DNA of 64,000 bases from Epinephelus fuscoguttatus (lineage: Eukaryota > Chordata > Actinopteri > Perciformes > Serranidae). Each line of letters begins with the position of its first letter. Within the stretch, counting starts at the first letter, position 1. The notes under the pieces are model-generated. The model had not been told where the DNA came from, made no database searches, and saw nothing but the letters and a program-made list of their open reading frames with translations. The position numbers were made by a program, and so were the translations under genes. The DNA is taken from positions 2,063,001 through 2,127,000 of the forward strand of contig NC_064767.1 in the NCBI RefSeq assembly GCF_011397635.1. Direction: 5' to 3'. This document shows, one piece after another, positions 12,805 through 23,345 of this stretch.

Positions 12805-13314
12805 ATTGCAACGCCCATATTATTTCAATGCACAACCACACACCGGTGGTGGCTAGGCACTTCACGCCACTGTCCTGTTTCCAGCCTCACAGCCCCCAGA
12901 ATAAATTGCTTGTACACACCAGCTTCCGTAGCAGCTCTTTTTCTCTGCTCCTATAGCAGCTCAACTCCTCTCCTCACCATGGACGTATAAAGAGAACTCT
13001 GCAGCTGTTGCTGTGTCTCGTGTGTGACGAAGAATGGATGAGGAGAGACTTGTTGTTGAGGTCGAGAAATGTCCCGAGCTAAATGACCCACAGTCCCGTC
13101 GTTATAAAGACAATAGCTAAAAAGATATCGCCTGGCGAGTAACAGCTCTGGACATCGGCTCTTCAGGTGAGACATCAAGTTTAATTAGTTGCTGTACACA
13201 CATGATTTTAAGCTAACGTAGAGGAGGAGGAAGCACAGATGTTTCACTTACAATAACTTTGCGTGGTCGTCTGTTGACGAGCTGCAGCGTGACGCGTCCA
13301 GTGTGTACCAGGGG
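12805..13314 (+). mobile_element. PIF/Harbinger-like fragment (copy A)
   Basis: This segment is clearly similar to 44095-44640: the same order of words (TGTACACACCAGC, TGTGTCTCGTGTG, GAGGTCGAGAAAT, GTGAGACATCAAGTTTAATTAG) appears in both. It contains a MADF/Myb-SANT-like coding piece (see 13034-13120) of the type found in the accessory DNA-binding protein of Harbinger transposons. It is cut at its right side by the hAT element at 13315. Confidence 0.55.
13034..13120 (+). pseudogene. MADF-like DNA-binding domain fragment, stopped
   Basis: The frame from ATG 13034 reads MDEERLVVEVEKCPELNDPQ and continues to YKDNS, then a stop at 13118-13120. After the stop the same frame continues KDIAWRVTALD. 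The pattern of a basic/acidic helix, then PELNDP, YKD and a tryptophan, matches the start of MADF (Myb/SANT-like) domains. These occur in host MADF proteins and in the accessory protein of PIF/Harbinger transposons. One in-frame stop breaks it. A GTGAGA donor-like site follows at about 13167. Confidence 0.55.
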
Positions 13315-13638
13315 TAGGGCTGCCACTAACGGTTATTTTCACTGCCGACTAAACTGTCGATTATTCCTTTGATTAGTCGACTAATCATTTCACAGAAAAA
13401 TGTGTAAAAATGTTGAAAAATGTCGGCCTGTCTCTCCCAAACCCCAAAATGATGTCATCTAATGTCTTGTTTCGTACTCACGCCAAAGGGTTTGAGTTCA
13501 CCGTCATGGGAGAGTGTGTAAAGCTGCCAATATCTGAACGTAAGAAGCTACAACAAGAGTATTTGGGTACTTTTATAGTACTTTTCTATTTTAATTGTTG
13601 ATTAGTCATCCATTAGTCCACGAATCGATGCAACCCTA
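13315..13638. mobile_element. hAT-like MITE with 8-bp TSD
   Basis: It starts TAGGGCTGCCACTAACGG and ends GATGCAACCCTA. Flanks ACCAGGGG (13307-13314) and GCCAGGGG (13639-13646) match at seven of eight bases. It is a shorter relative of the element at 19663-20028: the inner block TGTCTCTCCCAAACCCCAAA through CAAGAGTATTTGGGTAC is shared, while the part before the right end is deleted. It is inserted next to or inside the Harbinger-like copy A. Confidence 0.8.
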
Positions 13639-13646
13639 GCCAGGGG

Positions 13647-14048
13647 TGGCACTTGACACAATGTGGCGGCGCCAATGTGTTTTCAGCGTAAGTGTTCAGG
13701 GATAGATTTCATATCGGGGGAATAAAAATGTCTTTGGTGCTTCTTTATTTCCATCACGTTGCTTCATTGTTCAGTTAGGTGATAAATCTTAGCATCAAAG
13801 ACTCAGACCCGTCTGGGTGATTACAACTCATGATGAGGCAGTTAGGTAGAATATAGTTGTGTAAGTATAATAATATTGGACTTTCTGGTTTACACAATGT
13901 CGTGACTCGTGATTCAGATCAAACCAAGTGACTAAAAAATGCTGTTGGCCACTTCTATTGCTTCTGAGCGGCCGAGTGTTTTGTTACAAGTGTAACTTTA
14001 AATGATTCTAGTGATGCGTTAACTTAACACACATGATTAACTACACAT
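13647..14048. other. NCKAP1 intron 1, no gene seen
   Basis: About 400 bp with no recognised feature. The first part (GGCGGCGCCAATGTG) may be the continuation of the Harbinger-like fragment interrupted by the hAT element, but this is not certain. Confidence 0.4.
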
Positions 14049-14351
14049 TAGGGGTGCACGATAATATCGGCACGTCATCAGTATCGGCCAGTATCCAATG
14101 AATTACAATTACAATGAATGAATATTACATACATTGAAAAGTTCGTCATGTCTCCATCTGCTGGTGGGCGTCATGATTACAGTATGCATGTATAATATGA
14201 TGTTAATTCCACGACAGAAGGGACTTGATGATCACTAAAATTAGGTGGGGTAAAAGTGGATATATCGATATCGGTATGGGTTATCAGCCAAATGAGTTGT
14301 TATATATCAGCATGTCGGATATCAGCAAAGAATCCAATATCGTGCACCCCT
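14049..14351. mobile_element. hAT-like MITE
   Basis: Termini TAGGGGTGCACGATAATATC and (inverted) AATATCGTGCACCCCT define a 303-bp element with a 14-bp core inverted repeat. The interior with TCGATATCGGTATGGG is shared with 2368-2665, which is an older copy. No 8-bp target duplication is visible. Confidence 0.75.
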
Positions 14352-15758
14352 GCTGGCACATTGTTGATCTTTCTGTTTTCTAATCTGTTGGGATTTGTCT
14401 TTGGACCAAAAAGAGAAAAACAACAGAAAGACAAAATGGCTGAGTTATTAACACTCCAGTCATATTTACCCACATAAATTCATCTCATGTGGCAAATTAG
14501 GGATATAAATATCTCTCATTTGATCCCTTTCAATACTGACTTCTCCAGTAATGAACCCACTCTGCTTTAAACCAACAGATTCACTGTGTTTTTGCAATAG
14601 TGCATATTACATAACAGAGATTCCTCTGTATTTTTTGTATGCATTTATGCGTAGTCACAGCGCTTGATTGAGCACCGCTGAGAAAAGGGAATCCCTCGGC
14701 AAACATTTCTGCCACAACACACATTTAGAAACGTGCTTCCATCTAAACCACAGATGTGCAGTAACGCCACGGAGGGGCGAGAGTCTGCAGGTTTTCATCC
14801 AAACCAAACACTCCAACAGGTGAATCCACTGATGGAGTAAATTCAACCAAAGAGCAGCACCTGGTGAAGTCTTTACTTTCAAAGAAAAGCTGCAGCCCTC
14901 GATGGCGTGACTGCACATTTGTTTCCCCGGTCACTCCAACTTTTGTCTCTTCACATCAAATAGAATAAATAATAATATTAAATGTGCCAACAGTCCGATC
15001 AAATTTAATTTTACTGCATTTTTCCTGGGGGAACGTGCCATTCAGACCGTGAGAAATTTATGGAGGTCTTCAGCAACTTGCCCTTAACAGCTCATAAAAA
15101 TGCCCTTAAAATTAAAAATGAGGGGTAAAATGCCCCTAAGTAATCAGGGCTGCCCTTCATTAAATGTCAACCTGTAATTCTTTGTCCCTGTAGATAATTA
15201 TTCATGTGTGACTGCAGCTACTGTCCCCTCTGAGCCACCGTAGAGTAACCCTATCACCAGGCTTCACTTTCCAGCGTATTCTGGGCAACAAAAAAGGCGA
15301 GCAGATTTTGTTGATCAGAAAACAGCTGCTGTTAAGTGTGCAGCATGACGCGGTAGGAAATGTTGGCACCACACAGCCAGCAGAAGAAGAAAAGCCTGAT
15401 CTCACACAAACCACTGCATCATCAAAAAACAAAACTATCAGTACTGGAAATAAAAGGCAAACAGTGGAGACTGGTTGTACATGAAGAGGTGGGGAAGGTA
15501 ATGTCCTCTTCAATGAGACCTGCTGAGTGTCCAGCAAACACAAATAAATCTCCTTTATTTAAACTGACAGGGAAAAATAATTTTTAAAGCTAAGATAAAA
15601 TTTATTTGAAGTTTTAAAATCCCCCTAAAACTGTGTCAGAGTGGTGTTCGTTTCACTTACTGGTATTTTTTAAATCATTTAAAACTGACTTAACGCAGCA
15701 GAAAAAACTCCACCCTAAAATCTCTTTCATGCTGTTTCAATATTAAAATATTTTCTTA
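14352..15758. other. NCKAP1 intron 1, no gene seen
   Basis: About 1.4 kb with no recognised gene or element ends. A 15050-15160 stretch repeats TGCCCTTAA/TGCCCCTAA-like words but does not form a clear tandem array. Confidence 0.45.
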
Positions 15759-16748
15759 ATGCCAGGTTCAGACTACACAACATTTGTGTCCGTTCCAACA
15801 GTCACTATGTCACATAATGTGATTGTGGAGTCATAAAATCGTGCCACGTTTTGGCCGACAGACATGACACTACACGTTGGTCCACGACCAATCATCCCTG
15901 ATCGTCTTTCACAATGTGTGTGATGTCATCAGATTATTCTTGTCCTATTATTATTATTATTATTATTATGATTATTATTATTATTTCAGTCACTGTGTCT
16001 GTTCATGTTGCAGCTGAACTGTTAGTGTAGGAACATACTATGAGTCACCAGATGTGCGGAGCCCTCCGCAACAAGTTCCTGCAAATGTTCCACAATAAAA
16101 GCCTTTTTAGAAATTGAAAGGATTCTCTCAGCCGAGGTTATAAGGGGCTTTTAATTTGAAACAGATACAGGAAGTGTTGAGCAATGCCTAAAATTTAACA
16201 GACAAACAGGAAGGGATTAAAAATAAAAATATAAACATACAGAGGGAATTATAAATAGAGGCCCATGTCTGAAAATAAATGTCCATTTCTAATGTAGTCT
16301 AATCTGGCTGTGCTGAGTAAAGGCCCAGACACTATCTGTGAGTTTGATTCCTTTATATCCTCCATTATGAAGAAAGAACATTCTTTGCTAGCTTGATGCT
16401 AATGGCAGTACTCAGCGGGTTGATAAAGTGCCTCTGCTGTTTCCTTTTTACTCTGTGTGCTAACGTCCCTACAGGAAATATCTAAAAGGCTGGGCTGTTG
16501 TTGTCCTACAGTTTCCACGGCAGCAGATCGCTCTGTGTTCCTATTGGTCAAAGTGACGGCTGTGACGGGAGAAGAAAATCAAACATGCTAGGCTTTCTGT
16601 CGGGATGTAGCGTCAGTTGTCGTCTACTATGACACACTACATGAGATGAAACGATGGATTATTACGCATGACACTCTTTGACGTCCACGATGTGTCACAC
16701 TGTGTCAGGCTATAATCAGGCTGATGTCGTGTGGTCTGAACCTGGCAT
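15759..16748. mobile_element. inverted-repeat DNA element (CCAGGTTCAGAC type)
   Basis: The left end ATGCCAGGTTCAGACTACAC (15759-15778) is the inverted complement of the right end GTGTGGTCTGAACCTGGCAT (16729-16748) with one mismatch. Such ends surround about 990 bp that contains a TTA microsatellite and no recognisable transposase. The right end is surrounded by repeated GTGTCACAC/GTGTCAGG words. The superfamily is uncertain. A partial left end of a similar type (GCCTGGTTCACACTG) occurs alone at about 50225. Confidence 0.7.
15947..15986. repeat. (TTA)n microsatellite
   Basis: Trinucleotide ATT run with one TGA interruption, inside the 15759-16748 element. Confidence 0.95.
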
Positions 16749-18214
16749 GAAGCTTTACAAGAGAGGTTCCTGTTGCCTCCATCCTGTGGAAACATCTGGT
16801 GCTACAGTACGCTGCACTGCTGGTAGTCTAAGTCTAGTTGCTAAAAATATTTCACCATGTGTAACTTAACTCCTCACTCCTTTTTGACTGATAACTTTGA
16901 CAGTGTGTGTTGTTTAGCTAACTGCACACTAGCTTGGGAGACGATGGGGGTTACCTGAGTGTAAGCAAGGTTAAGGAAAATAAACACCCTGTAAGCGCTG
17001 TGACAAAATATGATGTTAGAGGGTCCACTGGCTGAAAGATAAGCACAGCAAACAAAAACTTTAATGCCACTCAGCCAAGATTAATTAAGGTGTCTGTTAC
17101 AGAAAATTTAAGGAGCAGATTTTAAGGTTTCTGCAGCTAGTCGATGGCGTGTAAATGAGTGAATATGCTTAAAATGGAAAAGAACATTGCTGTGATTTTA
17201 GATGATAATATTACCGTTAGTGAGCATGAATTACTTTCTCCCAAAGGTAGAAACAAGACAACCCAGTCCGTCACCTGTGTTTTCATTAAGAAACTTAATT
17301 AAGCTACACCGCTGACAATAAATCAGAGACAACTCTGTGACGACTTCAGCTGGGAATATCTGGGGGAATTTCATAAATAAAAAGATTAAACTGGTGTCCA
17401 AATTGCCAGTGAGGGTCCAGGAGGAGCACCTCTGTGACTGCAGCACAGATTATTGTCCCGTCTCTTTCATTTCTAGCTTTGGGATGCAGTTGTTAATGGA
17501 TGCTGGAGAGTTTCTCTCATATCACAAGGTAAAAGAAAGCATAAAAAACACATGAAGAGCATTTCTGGATGGAGATTCAGAAGCCTTGTGGTGAGGCAGA
17601 TCAGGAGAGATATGAAGATGATGGGACAGACAGAAAGAAAAAGGAAGGAAGGAGGGAGGAAAGGAAGGGCGTACTAAGAAGAGTAATCAGCAGCAAAATC
17701 TCAGTGAGTGTGTCTGACTGCTCATACTGTCCTATACCTCACACAGAGAGCAAAAACACAGACGTGTTCACCATATAAAGGTTGCATTACACAATATTGT
17801 AACTTCTGATTATTTATAAACTCACGTTTAAGTTGAGAATTAAATTTTCTCACCAAAATAAATCCTGTTACTTTGGGAGTGACTGTGTCAGTAAAGGGAA
17901 ACAGTATGGGCTTTCACACAGCTTAACTTCTACTCTGCACTAAACTTTCTGTCAGAACATGACTGACCTCTTTCTCTCTACCGTCTTTCTTTTATTCATC
18001 ATACACACCCAGGCACAAAGGCTCGTCCCACACACAGACCCACTACTCTTTTCCTCCCACACAAACCATTGGTGTAGCAACACAGTCGAGAGTCAGTAAC
18101 ATGAATACGTGTTATGTTTTATATTCCTGTGTCTCCTGCACTGTAACTGCATGCTGAAGCTGCAGATGTCATATAAATGTTATTGAGGGGGGCTTAAAAT
18201 ATATGAAAACACTA
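16749..18214. other. NCKAP1 intron 1, no gene seen
   Basis: About 1.5 kb of intron without recognised gene or element ends. A GAAAGGAAGG-type purine stretch lies at about 17635-17670. Confidence 0.45.
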
Positions 18215-18222
18215 TATGTCTG

Positions 18223-19633
18223 TAGGGTTGCAGCTGGTTTTAAGGTACACCCTGATATAAAAGTTGACAGTTGTCCTACTGAAAAATATCAAGCAACTGG
18301 ACTTTGAATCCTCCCTTTATTTTAGTTATTTCCAAAGACAGACTTTTACACAAACTTCCTTTAAACACAACGGTTTCAAGTTTCAATTAAAGTAATAAAA
18401 CGTTAAAATAAAACTTCCATTTTCATTCCTTGAAGGGTCCTTCTGACTGGTAATAATATAAATTCTGTAATGCTGTGATATTTTCTGAGACGGTTATCGT
18501 ACTGTGAAACACTCACACCGTTGCAACCCTGTATATCTGTGCTAAAACAATTAATAAACGGATCAATTAACTGCTACATGGATTCCACATCAAGGGAGCA
18601 AAACACCTGCTAGATAAAGCTAGGGCACACAAATGTAGGGTTGCAGCGATATTCTGATTTTAAGGTATACTGTGACGTAAAAGTTGACAGTTATCATACA
18701 GTGCACATTTGCTCATCTACTTTTTTTTTTTTTCCCCTAAAGGGCAACTGGATGCAGAAACTCCCCTGAATTTTAGTTACTTTCAAAAGGGGAGACTTTT
18801 TATAAATATTTCCTTTTACAAAATGGTTACAAGTTTAAATTACAGTAATAAAATGTTTGTTGAACAAACAATAACCCTTCTGTTTTCATTCCTTTAAGGC
18901 TCATTCTGACTGATAAAAGTTTTGAGACAGTTATCTTACAGTGAAAATCTCACACCGTTGCAACCCTGTATATCTGTGCTAAAACAATTAATAAACTAAT
19001 CAATTAACTGCTACATGTATTCCACTTCAAGGGAGCAAAACACCTGTTGGATAAAGCTAGGGCACACAAATGTAGGGTTGCAGCGATATACTGGTTTTAA
19101 GGTATACTGTGAGATAAAAGTTGATGGTTATCATATTTGCTTTTCTATGATATTGAAAAAAACATGCAACAGCATGAAGAATATCATCTTTATTTTTGTT
19201 GTTTTCAAACTGGAGATGTTTTATATATCTTTAACTTTAACAATATGGTTTCAAGTTTCGACTATAGTAATAAAATATTTGTGGCATTTTCTGAGATGAC
19301 TGTCATACTGTGAAAATCTCATACCGTTGCAGCCCTATATGTCTGTGCTTAATAGAGAATCTCCCTTTTACTCTAATTATTTTCAAAGGGAAGACTTTTT
19401 ATACACATTTCCTTTTACAAAATGGTGTCAAGTTTCAATTATAGTAATAAAACATTTGTTCTGTTTTTATTTCTTTAAGTCTCATTCTGACTGATAAGAC
19501 TTTTCTGAGAAACAGGGTTATCGTACCCTCTCATACTGTTGCAACCCTATGTCTGCTATAACACTAAGTAAATTGATCAATTAATTATTACATTAATATA
19601 AAGTTAAATAAATAATGTCAGGGCACACAACTG
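18223..19633. repeat. tandem array of a hAT-like MITE plus flank (about 3.5 units)
   Basis: Three successive units begin TAGGGTTGCAGC at 18223, 18636 and 19073, and a fourth partial unit follows. Each unit has the MITE interior (AAAGTTGACAGTT, TACTGTGAAA), the inverted right end (CCGTTGCAACCCTG or variant) and then about 105 bp of flank containing GTGCTAAAACAATTAATAAAC and AGGGCACACAAATG. Unit lengths are about 413 and 437 bp. TATGTCTG precedes the first unit (18215-18222) and recurs exactly after the third MITE right end (19338-19345), consistent with the original 8-bp target duplication. The array therefore arose by tandem duplication after one insertion. Confidence 0.75.
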
Positions 19634-19662
19634 ATAAGAGCTGCTTGACCTTCTGTGTTGAT

Positions 19663-20028
19663 TAGGGCTGCAATTAACGGTTATTTTCATTGTCGACTAA
19701 TCTGTCGATTATTCCTTTGATTAGTCGAGTAATCATTTTATCGAAAAATGTGTTAAAATGTTGAAAAATGTCAGCCTGTCTCTCCCAAACCCCAAAATGA
19801 TGTCATCTAATGTCTTGTTTCGTACTCACACCAAAGGGTTTGAGTTCACCGTCATGGGAGAGTGTGTAAAGCTGCCAATATCTGAACGGAAGAAGCTGCA
19901 ACAAGAGTATTTGGGTACTTTCATATGAAATGAAATGACTCAAACCAATTAGTCGGTGACTAAAATAGTCAACGTTTATTTTAATAGTTGATTAGTCATC
20001 AATTAGTCGACTAATTGCTGCAGCCCTG
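19663..20028. mobile_element. hAT-like MITE with perfect 8-bp TSD
   Basis: It begins TAGGGCTGCAATTAACGG and ends AATTGCTGCAGCCCTG. A perfect 8-bp direct repeat, GTGTTGAT, lies at 19655-19662 and 20029-20036. The 366-bp interior (GATTAGTCGA words) contains the block shared with 13315-13638. No transposase is encoded. Confidence 0.9.
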
Positions 20029-20036
20029 GTGTTGAT

Positions 20037-20963
20037 GTTATATTTTCATATAATACACTGAATTATTTGTGTTTTTCACTGTTTGTCAGTTAAAGTAAAC
20101 AGTTTCAGTCATTCTTCTGGATTCTGGTGTTGTGATGAGTATTTGCTGATATTTCTGACTGTCTATTATCATGATTAATCGAATAAACGACACGTTAATC
20201 GATCATAAGCAGCCTCTGCTTGTCAATTTCGTGTCAACGTCTTGCATTAGTACAGCAAGCTAAATGTAGCTAGCTGCACGCTTGGGTGTAGAGCACAATA
20301 AGTCATACACACCTGTCTGGTTTTACATAATGACCGTGAGCATCAGTGGGCAGCTGTGTTTTCATGTGCTTCGTGTTTTGGCTTGTGGTGGAGCAGAGAC
20401 GACGCCCGAGTGCTAGCTTAGCGGCGGTTAGCTTAGCCAGCAGCCGCCGCCATTACCAGCCGACGTTAGCTAGCTGCTAACACAGGCCTGGGTGTTTGCC
20501 GATATCACCTCAAGGGAGCTTCATCTGACAGTTTCTGTTTGAGTTTAATTGATATAAATGTACGATACTGTTCAGTATACGTGGCTACATTTATCTTTAA
20601 ACCAAGTGAAAGTCGGTTAGCATCGTAAAACCGAAGGGCCACTTTACCGCAAGCTAACGTTAGCTTGTGGCTAGCAGTGATTCCAGGGATGCTAAGGGGA
20701 CACATTTATGATAACGTAAGTGCATATTTACCTGTGTACACAGCGTTTTATTGACAGAAGCTAATATACAATATATCAGGGGTGAATTAATCTAGCTATC
20801 GTCAACGATGGAGCAACAGTCAGTGCTAGCTAATCAGGCATTCACACTGTCTCCAGCGTTCATATTGACACTCGTTTGGGATGCAGGTGCAGATCATATC
20901 CATATCATGAATCCAGCCCTGTTTGGTTAGTGAGGACACAACTGTGTGTGTGTGTGTGCGAAC
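20037..20963. other. NCKAP1 intron 1 next to exon 1
   Basis: Intron sequence directly downstream of exon 1 on the minus strand. It contains a GC-richer stretch (about 20395-20480) with repeated GCTAGCTTAGC words and, at 20942-20959, a CA run (minus strand) immediately after the exon 1 donor. No separate gene is seen. Confidence 0.5.
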
Positions 20964-21071
20964 CTTTTTGATATTGTAAACACGGGTCAACATCCCGATG
21001 CCTCTGTCGTTGAGGATGGTGAGCTTTTCTGCCAGCTTCTGCTGGCTGGGCTGGATCACTCCCCGAGACAT
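20964..21071 (-). CDS. NCKAP1: NCKAP1 coding exon 1
   Basis: This exon encodes the first 36 residues, starting [17 protein letters not shown] and ending [11 protein letters not shown], nearly identical to vertebrate NCKAP1. The ATG at 21071 is the first ATG in this frame, has A at -3 and matches the family start. The exon ends AAAAAG in phase 0, exactly where the family joins to ACGDPK, encoded by exon 2 at 4388-4498 after an intron of about 16.5 kb. The donor reads GTTCGC, weak at positions +3 to +6, and is followed at once by a CA repeat. NCKAP1 is a scaffold of the WAVE complex that controls Arp2/3 actin nucleation. It lies head to head with DUSP19, as in mammals. Confidence 0.96.
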
Positions 21072-21574
21072 CTTCTCGCTGTTTCGGTTCAATCTTCCGA
21101 TTCAATCCAGAAAAAATCAGATATGAGAAAATCTCCGCAGCCTCTGGTTCGTGAAGGGAAGAAAGAGAGACGCTGTGATTTGTGCTGTGATTAGATTTCG
21201 CCCATGTTCAGATATTCGGGGCCAGCAGCTTCCTGTACTCCACCCCACCGTCTCCCTGCCTGCCTTTTTTTTCGGTCACAGGGATGAGGAGTTGTCCTGG
21301 TTTTCACAACGAGGCTGGCTGCTGCTGCGTTCAGGGGACACTCGGTAATACCACACCTCACAGCCTCATGTAGCATTGCACTCAGTATTTAGTGTTTGAG
21401 TGTGGTTCCAGTGTCAGTCTTTGGGTGGGATGGGTGGGGTGAGTCTGGCTGTTCTGGCTTTAAGAGAGGGGAGGGGGAGAAATGGGAATGTCCGGGGTGA
21501 GTGGGGTCTGTGCTGAGCAGTGGGCGGGGGAGGTGGGCCTGCTTTAACTTCCTGAGGAAGTAAAGTCACTGGTG
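21072..21574 (-). promoter_or_regulatory. NCKAP1 5-prime UTR and presumed promoter region
   Basis: By position, this stretch upstream of the NCKAP1 start codon should hold the 5-prime UTR and core promoter. It is moderately GC-rich, with GGGTGGGATGGGTGGGG-type G runs at about 21423-21440 and GGGGAGGGGG at about 21468-21477. I see no unambiguous TATA box or initiator, so the start of transcription cannot be fixed. A 39-bp stretch starting GGGGACACTC at about 21335 recurs at about 23444 on the far side of the LINE. Confidence 0.4.
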
Positions 21575-21648
21575 GGCCAACCTCACCTGACAGGAGGTGT
21601 GGACAGACCAGGTGAGGTTGGCCGAAATGTGGAGACCAAGGAATTTAA

Positions 21649-22657
21649 AGGATAACTTCCGTATTTTTCAGCCTGGGCTCTATTTCCCCATGTGTATGTG
21701 TGCGTATGATTCATAGGTACAACTCGTTTTAAAATTGGTTCAGTAATGAGGGAGGCAGATGCAGCCGGGAGCCGTGAAACGAGCTAAAACGGTAACAGGG
21801 GCAAATGCGTCCCGTATAAGTTTGCGCATTAAAAGTGCTTTTTTTCACCACTGACCGGTTCAGATCGCCAGTGCTATCTCTGTAAATAGCATACTAACTT
21901 AGCCTTTCCCTTACCTCTGGGCTGTGACGTCATCTCACGAGAGCTTTGCTCCACTGTGTCTGTAGCTCTCTCTACTCGTGGGACAGCCGTTTTCTTGAGG
22001 AAGAGGTGTTTCGGGATTGGATGTCTTCTCTTCTTCGGCTGGCAGTAGTCATCTTGGGAGAAGTGAGCACTGCAGACCCGATGGTCTGCAAGGCGCAGTG
22101 TCTGGACAGGAGTGTTAGCATCCATTTGTAGCACAACTAGCCACAACTTCAGCATCTCGCCGTCCGACAAAGGCAGCCTATGAAAGCTGTACGGAGTGTT
22201 GCGCCACATCCTGTTCTTGCAATTCGGATAAGCACAAACACGAACCATTGTTTTCAATCGATGCAGTAAAACTCTCAGCTGTACTCCGGGACAACCAGCG
22301 CCACTCTGAGCGGCGCTCAGCATGGCTCCTCTGTTTTCTTCCGGCAACAAGCAAAGCTCTCACGAGATGACGTCACAGCCCAGAGCAAGTGAAGGGTCAG
22401 GGAAACGCTTAGTATGCTATTTACAGAGATAGCACTGGCGATCTGAACCGGTCAGTGGTGAAAAAAAGCACTTTTAATGCGCAAACTTATACGGGACGCA
22501 TTTGCCCCTGTTACCGTTTTAGCTCGTTTCATGGCTCCCGGCTGCATCCGCCTCCCTCATTACTGAACCAATTTTAAAACGAGTTGTACCTATGAATCAT
22601 ACGCACACATACACATGGGGAAATAGAGCCCAGGCTGAAAAATACTGAAGTTATCCT
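21649..22657 (-). mobile_element. Kolobok-like DNA element with THAP ORF and long TIRs
   Basis: A 1,009-bp element has inverted repeats of about 300 bp (21649-21950 and 22351-22657). Its tips read AGGATAACTTCCGTATTTTT and, inverted, AGGATAACTTCAGTATTTTT. It is flanked by TTAA at 21645-21648 and 22658-22661, the target duplication used by Kolobok and piggyBac elements. The unique middle encodes a THAP domain. Kolobok and P-type transposases carry N-terminal THAP domains, and the TTAA duplication favours Kolobok. The rest of a transposase is missing, so the copy is non-autonomous. It is inserted in a LINE and is therefore younger than it. Confidence 0.85.
21874..22248 (-). pseudogene. THAP-domain protein of the Kolobok-like element
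   Basis: The ORF starts MVRVCAYPNCKNRMWRNTP at ATG 22248 and runs about 124 residues to 21874. It shows the THAP zinc-finger signature: Cys-x4-Cys near the start (CAYPNC), a basic-aromatic YSFHRLP segment, a tryptophan (KLWLVVLQM) and then Cys-x2-His (VCSAHFSQDDY), ending with AVP at the usual position. THAP domains bind DNA and recruit transposase to its ends. The C-terminal catalytic part is missing and the ORF runs into the inverted repeat. An upstream in-frame extension to 22350 also lies in the repeat. It may still be translatable as a short DNA-binding protein, but nothing here shows expression. Confidence 0.75.
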
Positions 22658-23345
22658 TTAAAGCTCTCCATTCTCTCAACGTCCTCTGCTGTGATGCAGT
22701 CTTTTTGGATTTCCTGAAACCAACAATAATTTCCTTGGTTTTGGCTGTGTTGAGGTCCAGGTTGTTATGGAGGCACCAGTCTGTCAGGCGTTCGACCTCC
22801 TCCCTGGAGGCTGACTCATCGTTGTTCCTAATCAGTCCTGCAATGGTGGTGTCGTCAGCGAACATGACGGTGGTGTTTGTGGGGTGGATGGGGGGTGAAG
22901 AGGGAGAAAAGGGAGAAGAGGAGGGGGCTGAGGACACACCCCTGTGGTGCTCTAGTGTTCGGGATAAGTGTGGCGGAAGTGCGATCTCCCATCCTGACAT
23001 GCTGAGGTCTGTTCCTGAGGAAGTCCAGTATCCATGCGCACAGTGAACTGCCTCAACCCAGGTTGCTCAGATTCAGGAAAAGTTTTTTGGGGGATGACTG
23101 TTTTGAATGCGGAGCTGAAATCCACAAACAGTATCCTTAGATAGGTGTTGCTCTGGTCCAGGTGAGTGAGGGCTGTGTGGAGCTCCATCATGACAGCATC
23201 CTCTGTCGACCTATTAGTTCGGTATGCAAACTGATGTTGGGCAAGGTCAGCAGGGATGGCAGACTTGATGGAGGGGAGGATGATGAGCGCGAGAGCCACT
23301 GGGCGGTAGTCGTTCAGGCAGTTCACTGTGTTCTTCCTGGGTACA

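Larger units (their letters stand above)
21575..23345 (-). mobile_element. CR1/L2-type LINE fragment, interrupted
   Basis: On the minus strand the pieces occur in reverse-transcriptase order. An N-terminal part has LNDYRPVALALI, HQFAYRTNRSTEDAV and ILFVDFSSAF. Next comes the FADDTT catalytic box with LTDWCLHNNLDLN and TKEIIVGFRK, then ESFKFLGLHI. This is a CR1/L2-superfamily reverse transcriptase. Frames are broken by indels, so it is dead. The FKFLG part is split at a TTAA by the THAP-encoding element at 21649-22657, and LINE sequence resumes at 21641 and runs to about 21575. A 15-bp perfect inverted repeat (21575-21589 and 21609-21623) lies at its low-coordinate end. Confidence 0.85.
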
